Below are positions 1 through 9,624 of a stretch of 64,000 bases of DNA, one piece after another (within the stretch, counting starts at the first letter, position 1; every line of letters begins with the position of its first letter). The DNA is from Fusobacterium varium (lineage in GTDB: Bacteria > Fusobacteriota > Fusobacteriia > Fusobacteriales > Fusobacteriaceae). Under the pieces are notes generated by a model. The model worked only from the letters and a program-made list of their open reading frames with translations, was not told the origin of the DNA and made no database searches. The stretch lies in assembly GCA_900637705.1 (NCBI GenBank), contig LR134390.1, positions 558,001 to 622,000 on the forward strand. Reading direction: 5' to 3'. A program made the position numbers and the translations under genes.

Positions 1-273
1 AGATAGTGAAAAATTAGAGCGTACTTCATAATAATCTTCACTAACCAAAGGCAAGAGATGAGGTGTTTGTGTACTAATAATCCACCCTTTATCAAGAAAT
101 TGTTTTAAAGTACTTGGGATAGGATAATATATATTATTAATTGTGAGTCCAAATTCAGTTATATTCTCCATCCTTTTATGTTCATCCCCCTTTTTTTCTA
201 TGTCACTTGCCTTTGACGCAATAATTGATAAGAAGAAACAAAAGTATAGAGTAAATATCAGCATTTTTTTCAT
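1..273 (-). CDS. Exported protein of unknown function, N-terminal part
   Basis: Ninety-one codons read leftward from an ATG at 273 and run off the window edge without a stop. The first 20 or so residues (MKKMLIFTLYFCFFLSIIAS) form a typical signal peptide, followed by a charged, soluble-looking segment, so the product is probably exported to the periplasm or outer membrane. A purine-rich AGAAAGGA lies about 10 nt upstream as ribosome binding site. No family is recognised from the visible part. Start and strand are reasonably certain; function is unknown. Confidence 0.6.
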   Translation of the reverse strand, partial: MKKMLIFTLYFCFFLSIIASKASDIEKKGDEHKRMENITEFGLTINNIYYPIPSTLKQFLDKGWIISTQTPHLLPLVSEDYYEVRSNFSLS

Positions 274-364
274 ATTTTTCTAATCCTTTCTGCAAAAAGT
301 CTAAAACTCTATATAGATATAAGTTTAATCAATAGCCAGTCAATAATAATAGTTTAATTTAAAC

Positions 365-904
365 TTAATCTTCTTTTAAAATAAGTTCTTCCTTAAAAAG
401 TCCCATTTCAATTATGTCATGATATTTTCCAAATCTGAAAAGTTCTTTTCTTCTTACTCCTTCTTGTTTGAAACCAACTTTCTCATAACATTTTTTTCCT
501 TTTTCATTGAAGCTGAAATAATCAAGGTCAATTTTATGAATATTCATTTCATCAAAGATAAAACGGCAAAGAGTTCTAAGAACATCACTTCCATAACCTT
601 TTCCCTGATATTGTTCTCCAAGCCATAATCCAATGATTACTTTTCTGTTTTTATCATCATAGGAATTTATTCCACAGCCACCAATATATTCTCCACTCTC
701 TTTTTCTTCAATAGCGAAATTAAAAGTTGGTCCATTGTTAATCATAGCTTTTTCTACAAATTCTTTTTGTGCAGACATTGAAAAGGGAAAAATATTGTTC
801 CTTCCAAGCATTGTTCTTATATTTAAAGTATTTATAAGTTTAAAAGAAATTTCAATATCACTTTCTTTATAAGCACGCAGAATTATCTTTTTCCCCTCTA
901 TCAT
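365..904 (-). CDS. GNAT family N-acetyltransferase (RimJ/RimL type)
   Basis: A 179-residue acetyl-CoA-dependent N-acetyltransferase, normal length for the RimJ/RimL branch of GNAT. The acetyl-CoA pyrophosphate loop is visible at about residues 99-106 (QYQGKGYG), followed by the helix SDVLRTLCRFIF, and the C-terminal NEKGKKCYEKVGFKQEG stretch matches the usual GNAT motif B. The opening phrase I-I-L-R-A-Y-K-E-S-D-I is also typical of the group. The ATG at 904 has AGGAGG just upstream. The gene lies 9 nt after the pepD stop on the same strand and may be co-transcribed with it. The substrate (protein N-terminus, antibiotic or small molecule) cannot be told. Confidence 0.85.
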   Translation of the reverse strand: MIEGKKIILRAYKESDIEISFKLINTLNIRTMLGRNNIFPFSMSAQKEFVEKAMINNGPTFNFAIEEKESGEYIGGCGINSYDDKNRKVIIGLWLGEQYQGKGYGSDVLRTLCRFIFDEMNIHKIDLDYFSFNEKGKKCYEKVGFKQEGVRRKELFRFGKYHDIIEMGLFKEELILKED

Positions 905-913
905 AGTTTCCTC

Positions 914-2345
914 CTAAAGATTTTCTAAATATTTTACAAGAAGTTTGTATGTATTATCAAATGATTCTAAATTCATTCTTTCATTAGGAGTATGAACATC
1001 ATAAGATTCAACTCCAAGTGTAACTATATCAATATCAGGAATTATTTTTTTAAATACTCCACATTCAAGACCACCATGAGTAGCTTTAATTTGAATATCT
1101 CTATCATAAAAATCTTTATATACAGTTTTTAAAATTTCTCTCATAGTAGAATTTTCACTATATTCCCAAGCTGGATAACGTGAGCCACTTTCCCATTCAA
1201 AACCGAATATATTACAGAAATTAATCAATATTTCCATACCTTCATCATTATATGATTCAATTGCACCACGAAGAGAAAAAGTACAGATAACTTCATTATC
1301 TATAGTCTTTATTACTCCCATATTTTGAGAAGCAACTGTAAGACCATCAATTACCATACTTCTATGTTTAAATCCATTAGGAACCATATAGAACATAGTA
1401 ATTATAGAATCACTTACATCTTTTACACACATTTCTTCAGCTTTGTCTTCATAAAGTTCAATAGTAAGTCCAGCATCGCTGTACATAAGTTCTTTTTTAT
1501 TTTTCTTTTTGTTCAGCAACAATATTCTTGATATTTTCAATATTACCTGAACTAGCAAAAATGGCAGTAGCTTCTCTAGGAATAGCATTTTCTTTTGACC
1601 CACCATCTATATTTATAAGATTTATACCAGCTTCCTTATTTAAATGATAAAGAACTCTGCTGCATATTTTGTTTGAATTTCCTCTTTCAAGATGAATGTT
1701 TCCTCCTGAATGTCCTCCATACAATCCTCTTATTTCTAACCTATAAACAGAAGAGTTACATTTTTCCATTTTTAATTTCTTTTTTAGTCTGAATCTTAGT
1801 CCCCCAGAACAAGAAACGTAAGTACTCAATGCACTGCTGTTATCTAAGTTGATAAGTCTTTTAGATGTAAAGTCTTTTTTATCAAGGGCTTGGGCACCAA
1901 TGAGTCCAACTTCTTCACAAACTGTAAAAACACATTCTAAAGCTGGATGTTTTAAAGTTTTATCTGCAAGAATAGCCATTGTTAAAGCAGCTCCAGCACC
2001 ATCATCAGCACCTAAAGTAGTTCCTTTTGCTCTTACAAAACCATCTTCAATGTATAATTGTAAAGAATCTTTTTCAAAATCAAAATTACAATCTCCATTT
2101 TTTTCACAAACCATATCTATATGAGATTGAAGGATAATAGCAGGGTGATTTTCATAACCTTTACTTGCAGGTTTGTAAATTATTACATTATACAGGTTAT
2201 CCTGCTTAACTTCTAAACCTAAATCATTAGCAAATTTTACAAGATAATCACTTAATTTTTTTTCATTGTGTGAACCATGAGGTATTCTGGAAATATCCTC
2301 AAAATATTTTTGATGTGGCAGATATTCATTTAAAACATAACTCAT
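914..2345 (-). CDS. pepD: Aminoacyl-histidine dipeptidase (M20C), frameshifted as read
   Basis: A cytosolic zinc dipeptidase of the PepD/M20C family that splits Xaa-His dipeptides such as carnosine. The N-terminal part shows the metal ligands: H75-x-D77 (SHIDMV), D114/D115 (GADDG) and E144/E145 (CEEVG). The C-terminal part is the second catalytic half, with THGGLECG and TLGVESYDVHTPNERM. The reading frame breaks near 1500-1510, where the two frames overlap in A-rich DNA; removing one A from either A5 run joins EQKE to KKELMYSDAG and restores about 477 residues, the family length. No internal start with a ribosome site suggests two genes. Homopolymer sequencing error is the likeliest cause; a true disruption cannot be excluded. 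Confidence 0.85.
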
Positions 2346-2417
2346 TTTTATTCCTCCCCTATTCTAAATGTTATATGTAATTATTACTCTAAAATATTAA
2401 TTTTAGCAAGAGATATT

Positions 2418-2446
2418 TTGATTTTTTTTAAATATTAAGGTATATA
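2418..2446 (+). promoter_or_regulatory. Sigma70-type promoter for the alkD-like/CAT genes
   Basis: TTGATT (2418-2423) and TATATA (2441-2446) are separated by 17 bp, about 40 bp upstream of the ATG at 2486. Found by eye; the composition is very AT-rich so chance matches are possible. Confidence 0.5.
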
Positions 2447-2485
2447 TATAAGTAAGAACATAAAATACGAGCAAGGAGAAGGGAT

Positions 2486-3199
2486 ATGGACTATACTTTG
2501 ATAAAATGGAATAAGAAAAATTATGAACTTTTTATTGATGAGTTAAAAAAAATGCAAGATGAAAAATATAGAGAATTTCATAACAAAATAATTGGAGCAG
2601 AGGTTGAAGTTATAGGATTAAGAAGTCCAATAGTAAAAGATATAGCTAAGAAAATAGCCAAAGGAGATTGGGAAGGTTTTCTTGCTCAAAAGAAAGGAAA
2701 GTATTATGAGGAAACTACTTTAAGAGGACAGGTCATAGGTTTTGCCAAAGCTGATAAAGAAACAATAAAAAAATATATAGAAAGATATATTGATGAAATA
2801 GATAACTGGGGAATATGTGACACATTTATTGGAAATTTGAAAATAATAAAAAAAGAAAAAGAATATTTTTATCCAATGGTTAAAAGAATGGCAGAGTCTG
2901 AAGAACAATGGAAAATAAGATTTGGACTTATAACACTTATGTCTTGTTACATAGAAAAAGAATACATAAATGAAATATTTAGAATATGTTCGAGAGTAAA
3001 AAATAAGGAATATTATGTACAAATGGGACAGGCATGGCTTATTTCAACATTGTTTATAAAATTTAGAGATGAAACTTTAGAATATTTAAAAGATAACTCT
3101 TTAGATAAATGGACACAAAATAAAGCTATTCAAAAAATAAGGGAATCATTCAGAGTGAGTGAAGAAGATAAGGAGCTAGTAAAAAGTTTAAAAAAGTAG
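2486..3199 (+). CDS. DNA alkylation repair protein (AlkD-like HEAT-repeat glycosylase)
   Basis: A 237-residue, all-helical protein of the AlkC/AlkD DNA glycosylase superfamily, which removes alkylated (mainly positively charged) purines. Recognisable elements are the start of the repeat core (LRSPIVKDIAKKIAKGDW), the DNIDNWG-like DEIDNWGICDTF segment with the conserved D-x-x-x-x-D-W region, and a C-terminal TQNKAIQKIRESFRV helix. It is soluble and has no signal peptide. GGAGAAGGG precedes the ATG. It is followed after 17 nt by a CAT-like gene, so the two probably share one transcript. The family call is good; the substrate range is not visible. Confidence 0.85.
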   Translation: MDYTLIKWNKKNYELFIDELKKMQDEKYREFHNKIIGAEVEVIGLRSPIVKDIAKKIAKGDWEGFLAQKKGKYYEETTLRGQVIGFAKADKETIKKYIERYIDEIDNWGICDTFIGNLKIIKKEKEYFYPMVKRMAESEEQWKIRFGLITLMSCYIEKEYINEIFRICSRVKNKEYYVQMGQAWLISTLFIKFRDETLEYLKDNSLDKWTQNKAIQKIRESFRVSEEDKELVKSLKK

Positions 3200-3216
3200 G
3201 TTTAGGAGGCAGTATC

Positions 3217-3869
3217 ATGTTTCATAAGATAGATATGGAAACTTGGGAAAGAAAAGAGTATTATCACTATTATATAAACTTTATAAAATCTAAATACAAT
3301 CTTAATATTGATATGGATATAACAAAACTTTTAAAATTAGTAAAAGAAAAAAATTAAAACTTTATCCAGTACTCATTTATGCAGTTATGAAAGGAATTAA
3401 TAAAAATAAGGAATTTAGAATGAGTTATGATAAAGAGGGAAATTTAGGTTATTGGGATTATTGCAATCCTTCTTATACTATATTCCATGACGATGATAAA
3501 ACTTTTTCAGACATATGGAGTGAGTATTCAGAAGATTTTTTTATTTTTTATTCAAATGTTACAAGGGATATGGAAAAGTATAAAAATATAAAGGGAATAA
3601 AAAGTAAACCTGAACGTCCAGATAATTTTTCACCAGTTTCATCTATTCCATGGTTAAGTTTTACAGGTTATAGTAATGATACTTACAGTGAATCAAATAT
3701 GCTTTTTCCTGTAACTGTATTTGGAAAATATTATGAAAGAGATAGGAAAATACTTCTTCCATTTTCTGTATTTGCTGTTCATGCTGTGGCTGATGGGTAC
3801 CATACTTGTAAATTAATAAATGATATTCAAGAAATAATTTTAGAGGTAGAAAATTGGTTGAATATGTAA
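3217..3869 (+). CDS. Chloramphenicol acetyltransferase-like protein, frameshifted as read
   Basis: The N-terminus starts at the ATG at 3217 (MFHKIDMETWERKEYY), the hallmark opening of trimeric type A CAT enzymes, after an AGGAGG site. The frame is lost in an A7 run at 3347-3353; adding one A joins VKEKK to LYPVLIYAVMKG and gives about 217 residues, the CAT length. The catalytic motif is near the C-terminus: VHAVADGYH, holding the active-site His of the family HxxxDG motif. The enzyme would acetylate chloramphenicol or a related hydroxyl substrate using acetyl-CoA. Whether it confers resistance is unknown; many chromosomal homologues do not. It probably shares a transcript with the AlkD-like gene. 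Confidence 0.8.
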
Positions 3870-3870
3870 A

Positions 3871-3951
3871 AAAAGAGTGATAAGAAAGCTAGATTTAATT
3901 TTAGAAATTAGAAAAGTTCTAAAACAGTCTATCTACTTTAATCACTCTTTT
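3871..3951. terminator. Bidirectional terminator with large loop
   Basis: AAAAGAGTGAT at 3871-3881 pairs perfectly with ATCACTCTTTT at 3941-3951. The A-run on one side and T-run on the other make it usable from both strands, and it sits between two convergent genes. The loop is about 59 nt and could fold further. Confidence 0.65.
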
Positions 3952-3979
3952 CATATATAATAATGAAAGTTTTCTATAA

Positions 3980-6238
3980 TTATTTTTCTTTTACACAAAG
4001 AACATGATAAACTCCATTAATTACATGAGTTCCTTCAGTTTCATGTTCAAATCCTGGGAATGCTTTGTCCCATAGAGATAATGCTTTTAGGTATTTAATT
4101 TGGGGACTGTTTTCATCTCCAAAATTTTCACCAGACATAAGCATAGGAATACCAGGTGGATAAGGAATAACAGAATTGGCAGTTACTCTTCCTACTAATT
4201 TGTCAGCTGGAACTAATTCAACCTCTTGGCTTACAATTTTATTATAAGCTTCTCTTGGGAGCATTTCAGATTTAGGAAGAGTTGAATATGCTTCATTTAA
4301 AACTTTTCCTGGGTTGTTAGCTTTTAGATAAGCAAACATTTCATCTCCTAAATCATGGAATCCCATTTCTCCATAGTGTTCTGGGTGGGCAGCAACTAAT
4401 TCAGGAAGTACATCTTTTAATAGAGTATTGTTGTCATAATGTTTTTTGAATGAAAGAAGTACATTTACAAGTGTGCTCCATTTTCCTTCTGTAATACCCA
4501 TTGAGAATAGGAACATAACTTGGAAATCTGTTGTTCTTGTAGGAACAATTCCATATTTTGCTAAATAAGCAGAAACTAAAGCAGCAGGAACACCTTTTTC
4601 AAGAAGTTCTCCATCATCACCCATTCCTGGAGCAAGGATACTAACTTTGATAGGGTCTAACATTGCCCAGTTTTCTGGAAGATCAGCAAATCCATGCCAT
4701 TTGTCTTCTGGATGCATTATCCAACAGTCTTGTTCTGTAGTAAGAAGTTCCATAGGTGCTTCTTCAAAATTATATTCTTTTTTAGTTTTAGGATCAATTA
4801 CTTTTTCAGTATTCCAAGGTTTGAAAAACCAGTCATTTTTAGCAGTGAATTCTTTGTATAATTTTCCAATTTCTTGACGGAATTCAACAGCTTCTTTAAC
4901 TACTTCTTTTATTAATGATTTACCAGAATTTCCATCCATCATTGCAGCACCAATATCATTTGATACAGCTATTGCATATAATGGAGAAGTAGTAGCGTGC
5001 ATCATATAAGATTGGTTGAATCTGTCTTCATCAATAGGATTATTACCATTTCTTACATGAATAAATGAAGCTTGTGATAAAGCATTTAATAATTTATGAG
5101 TTGAATGAGTTGCGAAAACTGTAGATTTATTTTTATAATCTTTTGGATTTCCTCTCATAGCAAAGTGATCTTTATATACTTCATTGAATCTTGCATATCC
5201 ATACCAAGCTTCATCAAAATGGATATAATCTGCATTTCCTTGGAATATATCTTCAGCTTTTGCAGCATTATAACAAACACCATCATAAGTACAGTTAGTA
5301 ACTACAACATATTTAGGTGCTACTTCTGTTACTTTTTTCATTTGATCTGGAAGAATAGGTCCGATTATTCCATATCTATTTCTTGTAGGAGTCATATATA
5401 CTGGTTTTGCTCCTGTAAGGATAAGACCTTGTTCAATAGATTTATGACAGTTTCTGTCTATAAGAGCAGTATCCTTATCTGTAAGACATGCTTGGAAAAC
5501 AGTTCTGTTAGAACCAGATGTCCCTACTAGTACACTGTAACTTCTATCTGAACCAAATATTCTTGCTATATTTTTTTCTGAATCAAGGAAAGCACCAGTA
5601 TGGTCAAGTAAAGAACCTAAACTTGTTCTTTCAATTCCTGTATCTGTTCTAAAAAGATTTTCTCCATAATAATCAAAGAATTTTTTACCAACAGCAGTTT
5701 TTAAAAATCCAACTCCTCCTTGGTGTCCTGGAGCAGCCCAAGAGTATTCAGCAACTTTATTGTAATTGAATACAGCTTTAGCTAATGGTGGTAAAAGAGC
5801 ATCTCTATATTGTTTTATTTCTTCAGAAATACGTTCTCCAATAAAGTCAATATCATTTTCTAATATCCAGATATATTCATCTATAGAGTTTAATGTACAT
5901 TCATCAAGAGAAGATGTAGTATCAGTTTTTTCTGCTAATAAAAATACAGGGACTCCTTCTTGTCTTTCATGTAATACAGTAATTAAATTAACAAATTCTT
6001 TTTCTTTTTCAATAGATTTTTTATTCAAATTCCAGTCTACAAGCAGACAGTCTATAGATTTGTTGATTGCTGCCTCTTCGATTGCTTCTTTGAAGTTTTT
6101 CACTTCTATTACTTCAATTCCTCTTTCTCTTAAATCATTTTTTAAAAGAGAAATTCTTTTAGTTACAGGTGATTCTTCGTTTAAAAAGCTGTTTTGAATA
6201 ATAACAGTAGTATATTTTTGACCTTCTAAACTTTTCAT
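3980..6238 (-). CDS. adiA: Biodegradative arginine decarboxylase (PLP fold type I)
   Basis: A 752-residue inducible arginine decarboxylase converting arginine to agmatine and CO2 with consumption of a proton; decamer former in the cytosol. Length and residue pattern follow E. coli AdiA (about 755) more than lysine or ornithine decarboxylases. An N-terminal wing domain (residues 1-130) precedes the PLP domain, with HQGGVGF near 172, GTSGSNRT near 239 and the PLP-binding K382 in ATHSTHKLLNA. The C-terminus (GFEHETEGTHVINGVYHV) is as in AdiA. TAAGGAGGAG precedes the ATG. It is transcribed away from an antiporter-hdcA operon, making a 221-bp divergent control region. This is typical acid-stress equipment. 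Confidence 0.92.
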   Translation of the reverse strand: MKSLEGQKYTTVIIQNSFLNEESPVTKRISLLKNDLRERGIEVIEVKNFKEAIEEAAINKSIDCLLVDWNLNKKSIEKEKEFVNLITVLHERQEGVPVFLLAEKTDTTSSLDECTLNSIDEYIWILENDIDFIGERISEEIKQYRDALLPPLAKAVFNYNKVAEYSWAAPGHQGGVGFLKTAVGKKFFDYYGENLFRTDTGIERTSLGSLLDHTGAFLDSEKNIARIFGSDRSYSVLVGTSGSNRTVFQACLTDKDTALIDRNCHKSIEQGLILTGAKPVYMTPTRNRYGIIGPILPDQMKKVTEVAPKYVVVTNCTYDGVCYNAAKAEDIFQGNADYIHFDEAWYGYARFNEVYKDHFAMRGNPKDYKNKSTVFATHSTHKLLNALSQASFIHVRNGNNPIDEDRFNQSYMMHATTSPLYAIAVSNDIGAAMMDGNSGKSLIKEVVKEAVEFRQEIGKLYKEFTAKNDWFFKPWNTEKVIDPKTKKEYNFEEAPMELLTTEQDCWIMHPEDKWHGFADLPENWAMLDPIKVSILAPGMGDDGELLEKGVPAALVSAYLAKYGIVPTRTTDFQVMFLFSMGITEGKWSTLVNVLLSFKKHYDNNTLLKDVLPELVAAHPEHYGEMGFHDLGDEMFAYLKANNPGKVLNEAYSTLPKSEMLPREAYNKIVSQEVELVPADKLVGRVTANSVIPYPPGIPMLMSGENFGDENSPQIKYLKALSLWDKAFPGFEHETEGTHVINGVYHVLCVKEK

Positions 6239-6459
6239 TTTACTCCTCCTTATATATTTTAAATGTTAAGTTCAAGTAATATATTAAATTTTCTTTCCAA
6301 TGAACTTCTCATGTCATAGTCATACACATAAAAAAAGAATTTCCTTTTAAAAAAAATAAAAAAAATTAAAAAAGGAAAAAATAAATTATTTAGAATACCC
6401 ACTTTAGAAACAATTGGAAACAATAAAAAGTTAAAAAATAATTTTAAAGGAGGAATTAT

Positions 6460-7944
6460 ATGAGTACTGAAAATAGTAGTACACCAAATACTACTAATAC
6501 TAAAAAACTTGGAGTTATTGCACTTGCAGGTCTTGTTATTAGTGCTATGATTGGAGGGGGAATTTTTAATCTTCCACAAAATATGTCACAATCAGCATCA
6601 GCAGGAGCTGTAGGAATAGCCTGGATTATAACAGGTATAGGAATGTATTTTTTAACTAATACATTTAGAGTATTATCAACAGTTGTTCCAGATGCTAAAT
6701 CAGGGATATATAGTTATGCAAGATTAGGATTTGGTAAATTTGTAGGATTTTTAATGGCATGGGGGTACTGGCTTTCAGCTGTATTCGCCAATGTAGGTTA
6801 TGCAATTCTTCTTATGGATTCATTGAACTATTTCTTTCCACCACATTTTAAAGGAGGAAATAATCTTCCATCAGTAATAGGTGGTTCCATATTAATTTGG
6901 GCAATGTATTTTATGATAATGGCTGGAGTGCGTCAAGCAACTAGTATTAATACTATAGGAACAATAGCTAAATTAGTTCCTATTGCATTATTTATTTTAG
7001 TTTCTTTGTTTGTTTTTAAAATCTCTATGTTCCATACAAATTTTTGGGGAGATGAAACAATAAAATCTCTTCATGATGTAGATTTAGGAAGTTTAGGAGG
7101 ACAAATAAAAAGTACAATGCTTGTAACATTATGGTCTTTTATAGGTATAGAGGGAGCAGTTGTTATTTCAGATAGAGCTGAGAGTCAAGCAGCAGTAAGT
7201 AAAGCTACATTAATAGGATTTTTACTATGCTTACTTTCATATATGGCTATATCGATGCTTCCATTTGGTAATTTATCTCAAGGTGAATTATCTGTCTTAG
7301 CACCACCATCAACAGCACCTATTCTTGCAGATGTAGTTGGAAAATGGGGTAGCTGGTTTATGAATATAGGTGTAATAATTGCACTTTTAAGTTCATGGCT
7401 TGTTTGGACAGTATTACTAGCAGAGCTTCCATATGCCTGTGCAAAAGATGGAACTTTTCCAAAAATCTTTGCTAAAGTAAATAAAAATGGAACTCCATCT
7501 TTTTCTCTTTTAGTATCAAGTATAGCTATGCAGATTACTATGATATTTGTATATTTTGCTAGTAATGCTTGGAATGTAATGTTGAGTATTACAGGAGTTA
7601 TGATACTTCCAGCATATATTGCATCAACTCTTTATTTATGGAAGATATCTGCTACAGGGCAATTTCCTAAAAATGCTACTATAAAAGAAAAGACTGCTCT
7701 TATTACTGGAGTTTTAGGAAGTATTTATGGAGCATGGCTTATATATGCAGCAGGTTTAAAATATTTAGTAATGGCTAGTATCCTCTTTGCTATTGGAATA
7801 TTAGTTTTTGATAAAGCTCGTAAAGAAAATAAAGCACCAAATGAAAGTGTCTTTACTAATGTAGAAAAAATATTGGCAATAGGATTGATAATAATAGCAA
7901 TAATAGCTTTATTTCTATTAATTACTAAAAGAGTCAGTCTTTAA
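6460..7944 (+). CDS. APC-family amino acid/amine antiporter, probably histidine/histamine
   Basis: A 494-residue, roughly 12-helix inner-membrane antiporter of the basic amino acid/polyamine antiporter branch of the APC superfamily. The first helix carries the substrate-backbone motif ISAMIGGGIFNLP (about residues 29-41), and TLWSFIGIEGAVV (about 225-237) matches the conserved helix 6 region. AAAGGAGG precedes the ATG. The hdcA gene begins 38 bp downstream on the same strand, so exchange of histidine for histamine is the simplest role. Arginine/agmatine exchange for the divergent adiA is the main alternative, and the family also includes ArcD-type arginine/ornithine exchangers. Substrate assignment therefore rests on context. 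Confidence 0.8.
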   Translation: MSTENSSTPNTTNTKKLGVIALAGLVISAMIGGGIFNLPQNMSQSASAGAVGIAWIITGIGMYFLTNTFRVLSTVVPDAKSGIYSYARLGFGKFVGFLMAWGYWLSAVFANVGYAILLMDSLNYFFPPHFKGGNNLPSVIGGSILIWAMYFMIMAGVRQATSINTIGTIAKLVPIALFILVSLFVFKISMFHTNFWGDETIKSLHDVDLGSLGGQIKSTMLVTLWSFIGIEGAVVISDRAESQAAVSKATLIGFLLCLLSYMAISMLPFGNLSQGELSVLAPPSTAPILADVVGKWGSWFMNIGVIIALLSSWLVWTVLLAELPYACAKDGTFPKIFAKVNKNGTPSFSLLVSSIAMQITMIFVYFASNAWNVMLSITGVMILPAYIASTLYLWKISATGQFPKNATIKEKTALITGVLGSIYGAWLIYAAGLKYLVMASILFAIGILVFDKARKENKAPNESVFTNVEKILAIGLIIIAIIALFLLITKRVSL

Positions 7945-7982
7945 GCATAAATTAAATCAAATTAAAATTTGGAGGTTTTATA

Positions 7983-8912
7983 ATGGAAAAAGAAACTAAA
8001 GTACGTGCACCAAGAATTGATAAGACTGCAATAAGTCCTTATGAAAATTATTGTGATGGATATGGAGCTCCTGGAGCTCAGGGAAATGGATATGTTTCTG
8101 TATTAAAAGTATCTGTAGGAACTGTAGAAAAGACTGATGATTTTTTATTAGATGGTATAGTATCTTATGACAGAGCTGAAATAAATGATGCTTATGTAGG
8201 GCAAATAAATATGCTTACTGCCTCATCTTTCTGTGGAATAGCAGGACAAGTATGGGGGCATGATTTAGCAGCTCATGACGATGTTGCAGCTAAAAAAATT
8301 CAACCAGTTTTAGAAGCTACACAATTTGATGGTTCTAAATTGCCAGTTTATGATGCAAAACCATTATTAGAAGCAGGAATTGAACTTTTTGGTGTTGAAA
8401 AAGAAAGAAGATTTACACTTGTTCCAGGAGCACATACTATTTGTGCTAATAAAGGAGTTACAGCATATAGACCAAAAGAGGATAGACCATTAAAAGAAGG
8501 AGAAGCTTATGGAGTGTGGTGTTTCATAGCTTTATCACTTTCTGCTGACAGAGATAACTGTGCAGATTTATTCATAGAAGATGCAGGATTATGGACTAAA
8601 AATGATAATGCAGAAGATCTAAAAAAATTCTTAGAGGAACATAGAAAATCTGTTGTATGGTCAGTAGTAAGCTGTGGACAAGATTCAGATGTATTATTTG
8701 AAAGAACATATGTAGGATTTGCTTATACTATAATGAAACCAGGAGAAATAGGAACATCTTTAACATGTGCTCCATATGTAAGTCTAGCAAGAAATGCTGT
8801 ACCAACAAATGGTTTTAATTCTTTAAATGAAATGACATTAACAGAGTGGCTAAAAGATATGAAATTTGATTCACTTGTTGAAAAAAGAAAAAATTCTTGT
8901 TGTAATAAATAA
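7983..8912 (+). CDS. hdcA: Pyruvoyl-dependent histidine decarboxylase proenzyme
   Basis: A 309-residue proenzyme that cleaves itself into beta and alpha chains and makes a pyruvoyl cofactor, then decarboxylates histidine to histamine. The cleavage site is TASSFCG with the Ser81-Ser82 pair at the same numbering as in the Lactobacillus enzyme (about 310 residues). Other family landmarks are DGIVSYDRAE (57-66), LPVYDAKPLLEAG, CANKGVTAYRPK, YGVWCFIALS and GFAYTIMKPGEIGTS, the last containing the active-site Glu region. GGAGG precedes the ATG. No gene for an HdcB-like maturation factor lies next to it. It is probably co-transcribed with the upstream antiporter and ends at a strong terminator. Confidence 0.92.
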   Translation: MEKETKVRAPRIDKTAISPYENYCDGYGAPGAQGNGYVSVLKVSVGTVEKTDDFLLDGIVSYDRAEINDAYVGQINMLTASSFCGIAGQVWGHDLAAHDDVAAKKIQPVLEATQFDGSKLPVYDAKPLLEAGIELFGVEKERRFTLVPGAHTICANKGVTAYRPKEDRPLKEGEAYGVWCFIALSLSADRDNCADLFIEDAGLWTKNDNAEDLKKFLEEHRKSVVWSVVSCGQDSDVLFERTYVGFAYTIMKPGEIGTSLTCAPYVSLARNAVPTNGFNSLNEMTLTEWLKDMKFDSLVEKRKNSCCNK

Positions 8913-8953
8913 TATTAAAAAAGAATGCTAGATTTGGAAAATATAAGTATATT

Positions 8954-8978
8954 GAGGAGGCTTGGCCTCCTCTTTTTG
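8954..8978 (+). terminator. Rho-independent terminator of the antiporter-hdcA operon
   Basis: An 8-bp GC-rich stem GAGGAGGC/GCCTCCTC with a 3-nt TTG loop is followed by five T residues. It lies 42 bp after the hdcA stop. Confidence 0.9.
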
Positions 8979-9038
8979 TTGTAAGTTATAGAAATAAATT
9001 ATATAATAAGTAAATTAATGTCTTATTTGAGGTGAAAA

Positions 9039-9556
9039 ATGAGAGAGAAAATTTTGGAAACTAATAGATTATTTTTAGTATATGGAAAGAAAGTGATATA
9101 AAATATGCTGATGAACTTTGGGGAGATTCAGAAGTAACTAAAATGATAACAGCCTCAGGAAAAATGAATAAAGAGGAAATAAAAAATAGATTGGCAAAAG
9201 AAGTAGAAAATTATAAAAATTTTGGAATTCAATATTTTCCTCTTTATTTAAAGGAAGGTGAAATTTTTGTTGGCTGTTGTGGTTTAAGACCATATAATAA
9301 AGAAAAAAATATTTTAGAAATGGGTATACATATAAAAAAAGAATATTGGGGAAAAGGGATTGCCCTAGAAGGGTGTACAAAAATAATTGAGTATGCATTT
9401 GATATTTTAAAAGTTTCTGCTATTTTTGTAGGGCATAATCCAAATAATATAGCATCAGCGTATCTTATAAAAAAATTGGGATTTACTTACTTAGAAGATA
9501 GTTACTATCCACCAACAGGATTATATCACCCATCATATATTTTTGAAAAAAAATAA
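9039..9556 (+). CDS. GNAT family N-acetyltransferase, frameshifted as read
   Basis: The ATG at 9039, preceded by TTGAGGTG, opens MREKILETNRLFL, a typical RimJ-type start. The frame breaks in a T5 run at 9072-9076; adding one T continues as SIWKESDIKYADELWGDSEV and then runs to the stop at 9556, about 172 residues. The acetyl-CoA binding loop is EYWGKGIALEG, and HNPNNIASAYLIKKLGF is the usual C-terminal GNAT motif. It is separate from the gene at 365-904 and only distantly similar. It lies between two terminator or promoter regions and may be monocistronic. Substrate unknown. Confidence 0.75.
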
Positions 9557-9563
9557 AAAAATC

Positions 9564-9592
9564 TTTACATATCAAAAAATGGAGTATTATAT
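9564..9592 (+). promoter_or_regulatory. Possible promoter for the M20 peptidase gene
   Basis: TTTACA (9564-9569) and TTATAT (9587-9592) are 17 bp apart and lie about 32 bp before the ATG at 9625. Both boxes are weak and the region is very AT-rich. Confidence 0.35.
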
Positions 9593-9624
9593 TAAATAAT
9601 TATTATTTAAAACAATTAGGGGGA

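Noticed and set aside
4647-4877. Plus-strand frames within adiA, and similar reverse-strand frames in the porins, pumps, gatA and others
   Set aside because: They lie wholly inside strong genes, lack ribosome sites and have hydrophobic shadow composition.
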